From NCBI GenBank assembly GCA_019239825.1, contig JAFAZK010000053.1, forward strand, positions 1 to 64,000: a stretch of 64,000 bases of DNA. The letters run 5' to 3'. The notes under the pieces are model-generated. The model was not told the DNA's origin and did no database searches. It saw only the letters and a list, made by a program, of their open reading frames with translations. Source of the DNA: Verrucomicrobiota bacterium. GTDB lineage: Bacteria; Verrucomicrobiota; Verrucomicrobiia; Chthoniobacterales; JAFAMB01. The position numbers and the translations under genes are program-made. Below are positions 58,968-64,000 of this stretch, one piece after another. Numbering within the stretch: the stretch's first letter is position 1; every line of letters begins with the position of its first letter.

Positions 58968-59664
58968 AACCGACACCTCGGATCGTTTGAATCAGTTTAA
59001 GCGGAAAATTTTTATCGATCTTCGCGCGTAACCGGTGAATCAAAACGTCAACTACGTTGGTCTGAGGATCGAAATGAAAATCCCAGATGTTTTCGAGAAT
59101 CATCGTTTTGGTTACGGGACGACCCGCGTGCCGCAGCAAGAACTCGAGCAGCGAGTACTCGCGAGGATGTAACTCGATGCGTTGGCCGCTGCGAGTAACT
59201 TCGCGAGTGATCACATTCAATGAAAGGTCAGCCACGGTTAACTGGGTCTCTTCAACGGCCTGGTTAGCTCGCCGGATCAAGGCCTGCACCCGGGCCAACA
59301 ACTCGGAAAAAGCGAAAGGCTTAGTGAGATAATCGTCGCCGCCCGCTTGCAACCCGCGAACTCGATCGTCAACATTCGCCCGGGCGCTGAGTATCAGGAC
59401 TGGTGTCCGGATCTTTTCCTGACGCAACCGCCGCAATACCGAAAGTCCATCCAGTTTGGGCAACATTAGATCGAGAACCAGCAAGTCGTAATTGATGGCA
59501 GTCGCTAAATCCAGCCCGTGCTCTCCATCGGCGGCATGATCGACCGCGTACCCATTTTGCTTCAGGCCTTTGGTGACAAAAGAAGCGATTTTCTCGTCAT
59601 CTTCGACGACCAGGACTCGCATATCCATAACTTGCCCGAGTTCGGGTGCTTGCGCGAGTGTCAT
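58948..59664 (-). CDS. OmpR/PhoB-family response regulator
   Basis: Up to 238 residues. Receiver domain from [20 protein letters not shown], phosphoacceptor Asp in [13 protein letters not shown] (Asp51 counted from MRVLVV), [15 protein letters not shown] and the switch Lys in [21 protein letters not shown]-terminal winged helix: [20 protein letters not shown] and [15 protein letters not shown], ending [10 protein letters not shown]. The true start may be ATG 59628 or 59622 because the first 12-14 residues are outside the domain; 59664 is the track start. It is separated from the protease genes by element B5 and so is probably transcribed on its own with the kinase. Confidence 0.93.
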   Translation of the reverse strand: MTLAQAPELGQVMDMRVLVVEDDEKIASFVTKGLKQNGYAVDHAADGEHGLDLATAINYDLLVLDLMLPKLDGLSVLRRLRQEKIRTPVLILSARANVDDRVRGLQAGGDDYLTKPFAFSELLARVQALIRRANQAVEETQLTVADLSLNVITREVTRSGQRIELHPREYSLLEFLLRHAGRPVTKTMILENIWDFHFDPQTNVVDVLIHRLRAKIDKNFPLKLIQTIRGVGYVVKAE

Positions 59665-59684
59665 GTTACGTTTGGCGTTTGGCG

Positions 59685-59981
59685 TTGGTGGGGCGAGGCT
59701 CCCGAATGTCCGAAACGGGTTAGCAACAGGCCGGGTTTCCCATCGACACGAGATGATTTACCTCGTTGTGCGCGCCGAGCCGCTGCCGACCGCGTGATGA
59801 GTTGCAAAATTAATGGCAGCGCAAGTCCGACCATATTCCCTAAAGCTTTTCCAGCCCTCAGAATATGACACACGCTGGGCCACGGCTCGGCGGGCGCGAC
59901 GAGGTAATGCGTCACATGTGTCCGGAAAGTCATATATGTTTCGGATGGGTTTTGGACGCTAGGGAGCCTCGCCCCACCAAA
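59685..59981. repeat. B element, copy 5 (297 bp)
   Basis: TTGGTGGGGCGAGGCTCCCG to GGGAGCCTCGCCCCACCAAA; inner arms GCGCGCCGAGCCGC and CCACGGCTCGGCGGGCGC. It fills the 383-base gap between the second protease gene and the response regulator. Confidence 0.85.
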
Positions 59982-59986
59982 TGCAA

Positions 59987-60021
59987 GACGCCCGCACGGC
60001 TCTCCTAACCGTACGGGCGTC
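59987..60021 (-). terminator. Hairpin after the second DegP gene
   Basis: GACGCCCGTACGG / CCGTGCGGGCGTC on the minus strand, a 13-bp stem with one mismatch and a 9-base loop, 26 bases after the stop. It lacks a U-run and runs straight into the B5 end. The stem is closely related to the intrinsic terminator of the first DegP gene, so this looks like its duplicated, decayed twin. Confidence 0.6.
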
Positions 60022-60047
60022 ACTGCTACCATTACACGCGACTCCTC

Positions 60048-61565
60048 TTAGTCGTTCCCTTCCTGGACGGCAACGTAATGACTGCCGTTTTGATTCCAGA
60101 CTTTGACTAGGGTTTCGCCCTTACCACCCTTGTTCGCCGTTAAGCGATCAGCGTCTTCCGCATTCCTGACAGGCTGATGATTGATCTCTTGGATCACGTC
60201 ACCCTCCTTAAGTCCGGCCTCCGCGCTCGGAGAAGAAGGATCTACTTGCGTAATTATCGCGCCGCGAACGTTGGCTGGAATATTCATTTCCTCCTTCGTT
60301 TGGCGATCCAGGTCTTGCACTCCCACCCCATGCAGCGCGTCGTTTTGTTGCGCGTCATTCCCATTGGAGTTCGGCTCGTTTTTAGCCAGGGTATTCTTTT
60401 GAGAGAGTTCTTCTAACGTCACGTTTAGGTTTAGAGTCTGTCCGTTACGATCGATTTGAATCGGAACCACTTTGCCGGGCGAGGATTCAGCCACCATCAG
60501 TTTCAGGCTGTTCTCGTCCTCGATCGGTTTGTTATCGAATTGAACCACCACATCACCGTCCTTAATTCCAGCCTTATCGGCCGGGCTATTAGGCGTCACG
60601 TCCGCCACCACCGCGCCGGTGGTGCGATGGACATTCATGGCTTTAGCAAGCTCAGGCGACAGCTGTTGGATCGTTACCCCGAGCATACCACGCTCAACCT
60701 TACCGTTTTTGATCAAGCTATCCGCTACCCAGCGGCAAAGGTCGGAAGGGACCGCAAACCCAATCCCCTGGTTACCACCTGATCGGGACAGGATCGCCGT
60801 ATTCATGCCCACGAGACGGCCGTTCGTGTCGACCAAAGCTCCGCCGGAGTTACCCGGATTAATCGCTGCGTCGGTCTGAATGAACGCTTCGTCCGATTGG
60901 CCATCTTCAGATAGCCCTTGCCGGTTCTTCGCGCTGATAATGCCTTCGGTAACCGTTTGGCCGATTCCGAAAGGATCACCGACTGCCAGCACAACGTCAC
61001 CAACCTCGGCCTGATCGCTATCTGCAAACGTGATCGGCTGGAGATTGTCTGCATCAATCTTCACCAAGGCCACATCGGTAGCCGGATCAGTTCCAATTAC
61101 TTTTCCACTGAATGTCCGGTTGTCGGTCAGTTTGACCTGAATGGTACGGGCATTCTGGACCACGTGATTATTGGTCAGGATATAACCATCGGACGAAATA
61201 ATTATGCCGGACCCGAGGGCCTTTTCACCCGGAGTTTGCTGCTCTGGCATTTGTGGGAACTGCCGTCCGAAGAACCGGCGCAATTGGTCCTGCAGATCCT
61301 GGTTCGTCCCCATATTTCCGTTACCGCCCTTGGTGGTGACATAGACCTGCACCACGCTAGGCGTTACCTTCTGAACGATCGGGTTATACGAGTGACCCTG
61401 AGTCGTGTCCCGGTTGATCTGCGTATTGTCATACTTCAGGCTTAGGGGCGGCTTCTGGTTGTTGTCGTTACCGGTTACAGCACTGAAAACGGCTGAACCG
61501 CTAACGACAAGACCAACTCCCGCCACCGCTGCCATCCACCCTAAACTTCGCTTGTTCGCTTTCAT
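60048..61565 (-). CDS. degP: DegP/DegQ-like periplasmic serine protease 2
   Basis: 505 residues. An N-terminal membrane anchor or signal (WMAAVAGVGLVVSGSAVFSAV) is followed by the trypsin-like domain with His134 (LTNNHVV), Asp164 (TDVALVKID) and Ser240 (NPGNSGGAL), then two PDZ domains (about 290-380 with LGVTIQQLSPELAKAMNV, and 415-500 with SPSAEAGLKEGDVIQEINHQ). Quality-control protease/chaperone of the envelope. About 60% like the neighbour at 61862 by eye, hence a tandem duplication; the C-terminus VKVWNQNGSHYVAVQEGND is almost the same in both. ATG 61565 lies 50 bases downstream of a motif shared with the other copy. Confidence 0.95.
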   Translation of the reverse strand: MKANKRSLGWMAAVAGVGLVVSGSAVFSAVTGNDNNQKPPLSLKYDNTQINRDTTQGHSYNPIVQKVTPSVVQVYVTTKGGNGNMGTNQDLQDQLRRFFGRQFPQMPEQQTPGEKALGSGIIISSDGYILTNNHVVQNARTIQVKLTDNRTFSGKVIGTDPATDVALVKIDADNLQPITFADSDQAEVGDVVLAVGDPFGIGQTVTEGIISAKNRQGLSEDGQSDEAFIQTDAAINPGNSGGALVDTNGRLVGMNTAILSRSGGNQGIGFAVPSDLCRWVADSLIKNGKVERGMLGVTIQQLSPELAKAMNVHRTTGAVVADVTPNSPADKAGIKDGDVVVQFDNKPIEDENSLKLMVAESSPGKVVPIQIDRNGQTLNLNVTLEELSQKNTLAKNEPNSNGNDAQQNDALHGVGVQDLDRQTKEEMNIPANVRGAIITQVDPSSPSAEAGLKEGDVIQEINHQPVRNAEDADRLTANKGGKGETLVKVWNQNGSHYVAVQEGND

Positions 61566-61614
61566 GGTTTAAAAACTCTGCCTATCACTTTTGCTCTGCC
61601 TAGGTTTCAAGTTG

Positions 61615-61641
61615 CTTGCCTGAACATTACAATCGTGAAAG
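61615..61641 (-). promoter_or_regulatory. Conserved block upstream of degP copy 2
   Basis: On the minus strand CTTTCACG-A-TTGTAATGTTC-AG-GCAAG, 50 bases before the ATG. The first protease gene carries the same block, with only a few changes, 48 bases before its ATG. Likely a binding site or core promoter. Confidence 0.6.
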
Positions 61642-61803
61642 ACAGCGAGGAAATGGGCCGGTAGGGCGAAAATCTCGGCGCGCGCTGGCCGCGCCACCCC
61701 GCGTCGCTAAGTCCGCGCCGGATTTGAGCCGGATTGTGCGCATGGCCATCTCAAATGATCGCCGGGTCGCCCGTTCCCACCTTCGATGCCGCCTTCCCAC
61801 ACC

Positions 61804-61838
61804 AAAAAAAATGCCCGCACGGCTTTCGCCGTACGGGC
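61804..61838 (-). terminator. Rho-independent terminator of degP copy 1
   Basis: Minus strand: stem GCCCGTACGGC, loop GAAA, GCCGTGCGGGC, then A and eight T residues. A textbook intrinsic terminator, 24 bases after the stop codon. The rest of 61566-61861 shows the promoter block and no gene. Confidence 0.92.
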
Positions 61839-61861
61839 GCTCAGCTATACCTAACGCTCTA

Positions 61862-63364
61862 TTAGCCGTTACCCTCCTGGACGGCTACGTAATGAGTCCC
61901 GTTCTGGTTCCAGACCTTCACCAACGTCTCGCCACTACCACCCCTACCGGCGGTCGCCTTGGTAAAATCCTCGGTTGATTGAATCGGCTGTCGATTGACC
62001 TCGAGAATCACGTCGTTTTCACGGAGGCCCGCTTCGTACGAAGCGGACGATGGCTCGACTTGTGTGATCAAGGTTCCTCTAACCGTATTCGGGACCTTAA
62101 GCTCGTCCCGAGCGTCCCGATCAAGGTTAGCCACTTCGACACCAGTCAGCGCGTCGTGCTCTCCTCTGCTCACGTTGGGCTCGTTCTTCGCCAGGGCGTC
62201 CGAGTTCAATTCTTTTAGCGTAACGTTAAGACTCATGACCTGACCATTCCGATCGACTTGGACGGGAATCGCGCTGCCTGGAGGAGTCTCAGCCACCTGG
62301 AGTTTCAACTGATCAGCAGACTCGATCGGCCGGTTGTTAAACTCGACCACCACATCGCCGCTTTTAAAGCCGGCTTGTTCAGCCGCACTGTTGGGACTGA
62401 CGTCAATCACCACGGCGCCTTGCACTCGGTTGCTATTAAACGCCTTGGCCAACTCGGGAGTGAGGGTTTGGATATGTACCCCCAGATACCCGCGCTCAAC
62501 CTTGCCCTTAGTGATCAGGCTATCCGCCACCCAGCGACAGAGATTAGCAGGAACGGCAAAGCCGATACCTTGGTTACCGCCGGAGCGCGACAGAATCGAT
62601 GTGTTAATCCCGACCAACCGCCCTTCAATATCGACTAAAGCGCCCCCTGAGTTACCAGGATTGATTGCCGCGTCGGTCTGAATGAAGTCTTCGTCTGCGT
62701 CACCGCTGGTTACTCGCGTACGATTCTTGGCGCTGATGATGCCTTCGGTCACTGTTGTGCCAATTCCAAACGGGTCACCAATAGCAAGAACGAGATCTCC
62801 CACCTGGGCAGAATCGCTATCGGCCAGCGTAACCGGTTCCAGATTATTAGCGTCGATTTTCAAAAGGGCTACATCCGTCTGAGGATCGGTACCGATCACC
62901 TTAGCGGTCAATTTTCGCCCGTCGCTTAGAGTGACCTGGATCGTTTTGCTGTTCTCGACCACATGATTATTTGTCAGGATATAGCCGTCTGCAGAAATGA
63001 TGACGCCTGAACCGAGAGCCTTCTGATTTGGCATCTCGGGTTGCTCAGGGATTTGAAAGCCTCGGCCGAAGAACCGGCGCAACTGGTCTTGCATATCGGA
63101 GGAGCCCAACGACCTGCCCGTGCCCGATTTGCCCGTGACATCGACCTGGACGACGCTCGGAATTACTTTTTGCACAATTGGGGCAAACGAATTGCCGAGT
63201 TTCGGATCTCGATCGATCGGGGCATTATCTGTCTTAATAGAAAGAGGCGGTTTTTGGCCGTTATCAGTCCCGGAACCAGCACTAAATGCGACGGTAACGC
63301 TGGTTACGAGAGCCGCTCCCGCCATTGCCGCTACCCATACTGAAGTTCTCTGTTTCGCGTTCAT
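61862..63364 (-). CDS. degP: DegP/DegQ-like periplasmic serine protease 1
   Basis: 500 residues. Signal/anchor VWVAAMAGAALVTSVTVAFSA, trypsin-like domain with His134, Asp164 and Ser239 (NPGNSGGAL), PDZ1 (LGVHIQTLTPELAKAFNSNR) and PDZ2 (SASYEAGLRENDVILEVNRQ). MQDQLRRFFGRGF near residue 91 is the LA-loop region that controls activity. Paralogue of the gene at 60048, same strand, with its own intrinsic terminator and its own upstream block, so the two are separate transcription units. The OmpR-type pair downstream is the probable regulator of both, by analogy with Cpx/MprAB-type envelope stress systems. Confidence 0.95.
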   Translation of the reverse strand: MNAKQRTSVWVAAMAGAALVTSVTVAFSAGSGTDNGQKPPLSIKTDNAPIDRDPKLGNSFAPIVQKVIPSVVQVDVTGKSGTGRSLGSSDMQDQLRRFFGRGFQIPEQPEMPNQKALGSGVIISADGYILTNNHVVENSKTIQVTLSDGRKLTAKVIGTDPQTDVALLKIDANNLEPVTLADSDSAQVGDLVLAIGDPFGIGTTVTEGIISAKNRTRVTSGDADEDFIQTDAAINPGNSGGALVDIEGRLVGINTSILSRSGGNQGIGFAVPANLCRWVADSLITKGKVERGYLGVHIQTLTPELAKAFNSNRVQGAVVIDVSPNSAAEQAGFKSGDVVVEFNNRPIESADQLKLQVAETPPGSAIPVQVDRNGQVMSLNVTLKELNSDALAKNEPNVSRGEHDALTGVEVANLDRDARDELKVPNTVRGTLITQVEPSSASYEAGLRENDVILEVNRQPIQSTEDFTKATAGRGGSGETLVKVWNQNGTHYVAVQEGNG

Positions 63365-63411
63365 GGTTTAAATCTGCGCCACCAGAGTGCTCGATTGCAG
63401 TTTTCATGACC

Positions 63412-63438
63412 CTTGCTCGAACATTACAAGCGTGAAAG
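63412..63438 (-). promoter_or_regulatory. Conserved block upstream of degP copy 1
   Basis: Minus strand CTTTCACG-C-TTGTAATGTTC-GA-GCAAG, 48 bases before the ATG; near-identical to the block at 61615. Both genes also share a GTTTAAACCATGAA-like start region without a Shine-Dalgarno site. Confidence 0.6.
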
Positions 63439-63439
63439 G

Positions 63440-64000
63440 TATGCGGGCATTTGGTAGATGCCATGGTGTTGTCAGGCTGCCGGATCAACAGCAACCTGAC
63501 AAACTTATGAATTATAAACTAAAGGCGGCACCTACCGCCATCAGCCAGGAACAGAACAGCCAAAAAGAACCCAAGGCAAACCGAATCGACATCGGAGTCG
63601 ACGCCCACCTGAAGAGCTATCAGGCGGCGCGCAAGATCGATAACGGGACGGTGGGAGTAGTGCAGAGCTACGGCAGCAAAGAAGCCTTACTGCTTTACGC
63701 TTTGAAGCAGCGAGAGCAGGCCAAGGAGGTACGGGTGGTCTACGAAGCCGGGCCGCTGGGCTTCCGACTGTATCGGGACTTAGAGGCCGAGGGTATTAAG
63801 TGTCTGGTCTGTGCACCGCGCAGCGACCAGCAGAAGAGGAAGCGGCGCAAGAACAACACCATCGATGCACGGACTTTGACCGGGGAGCTATCCAATTATC
63901 TCAATGGCAATGAGCAAGCGCTCCAATTGGTCAGAGTGCCGACCGAGGCCCAGGAGCAAGCTCGGATAGAAAGCCGCCAACACGATGCGCTGGTTAAAGA
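63440..64000 (+). mobile_element. Left part of an IS110-family insertion sequence (cut by window edge)
   Basis: The transposase-coding region starts at 63507. The 70 bases before it hold an inverted pair TTGTCAGG / CCTGACAA (about 63472-63502), which may be part of the left end or a structured RNA. IS110 elements lack terminal inverted repeats, so the left boundary cannot be fixed; it lies between the degP promoter block and 63507. Confidence 0.7.
63507..64000 (+). CDS. IS110-family transposase, N-terminal part
   Basis: At least 164 codons, open at the right edge and missing from the supplied ORF track because no stop is reached. RIDIGVDAHLKSYQAARKID carries the first Asp of the DEDD RuvC-like site, VVYEAGPLGFRLYRDLEAEG the Glu, and KNNTIDARTL the next Asp; LVCAPRSDQQKRKRRK lies between. 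RIESRQHDALVKE leads into the middle helical region. IS110 recombinases are guided by a bridge RNA from a non-coding end of the element. Start ATG 63507 (MNYKLKAAPTAISQ) puts about 25 residues before the catalytic domain. Intactness is unknown. Confidence 0.92.
   Translation, partial: MNYKLKAAPTAISQEQNSQKEPKANRIDIGVDAHLKSYQAARKIDNGTVGVVQSYGSKEALLLYALKQREQAKEVRVVYEAGPLGFRLYRDLEAEGIKCLVCAPRSDQQKRKRRKNNTIDARTLTGELSNYLNGNEQALQLVRVPTEAQEQARIESRQHDALVK

Noticed and set aside
29923-59981. A and B elements as complete insertion sequences
   Set aside because: Too short for a transposase and without coding frames; no clear direct target duplications beside the copies.
1-64000. CRISPR array
   Set aside because: Repeats are either tandem degenerate words without unique spacers or dispersed palindromes; no evenly spaced identical repeats and no cas genes.

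Overview
The window reads as bacterial chromosome, about 54-56% GC by eye, from a heterotroph equipped to use carbohydrates. The best guess is a soil or freshwater member of Verrucomicrobiota. This is inferred from gene style: a zinc-ribbon/Ser-Thr kinase/TolB-like/TPR fusion, a Ku protein, Tat-exported oxidoreductases, few strong Shine-Dalgarno sites, and very abundant structured intergenic repeats. No rRNA, tRNA or CRISPR array is visible, so the phylum is not proven. All family calls come from reading the sequence; no search was run.

Layout. 0-11 kb holds single genes: an SDR, an exported GH15 glucosidase, Ku, a polytopic membrane protein, a prolyl oligopeptidase, a DeoR regulator and a lipoprotein. 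11.6-15.6 kb is a PaoABC-type molybdenum aldehyde oxidoreductase operon. 16-22.4 kb has ADP-glucose pyrophosphorylase, a TPR protein behind two perfect hairpins, a borosin/tetrapyrrole-type methyltransferase with two tiny upstream ORFs, and the giant kinase. 22.7-29.9 kb is a cecR-ybhGFSR-type efflux operon with a divergent second TetR gene. 30-43 kb holds MOSC, DUF255, SDR, OsmC, methyltransferase and unknown genes plus a ribose-type (CUT2) ABC operon. 43.5-50.7 kb is a beta-galactoside locus (GH42, CUT1 ABC transporter, LacI). 50.8-57.3 kb is an FGGY kinase-acoABC operon facing a SorC-type regulator. 57.5-63.4 kb is an OmpR-type two-component system behind a tandem pair of DegP-like proteases. 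The right edge cuts an IS110-family transposase.

The least ordinary content is intergenic. Names used below: A = 246-278 bp long palindromes with ends GGAGGGGAGCCGC (4 copies); B = 217-297 bp elements with ends GGTGGGGCGAGGCTCCC (4 full, 1 half); C = palindromes built of GGACCTAT-like words (3); D = arms of ACGCGAAT/ACGCAGAT words (3 plus a half); E = a 30-bp palindrome with arms GGTAGGGACGAG (2 good copies, 2 degraded or partial); T = hairpins whose arms are tandem degenerate words such as AGTAAGC, GTGAGAGG or GACAAAT (at least 10). T, D and E units repeatedly contain or touch the stop codons of neighbouring genes, and one E copy lies in frame inside ybhF.

Working together, the locus suggests import and hydrolysis of oligosaccharides (GH15, GH42, two sugar ABC systems), carbon storage (GlgC), periplasmic detoxification and protein quality control (PaoABC-like enzyme, DegP pair with its likely sensor), drug efflux, and a TPP-dependent dehydrogenase attached to a sugar kinase.
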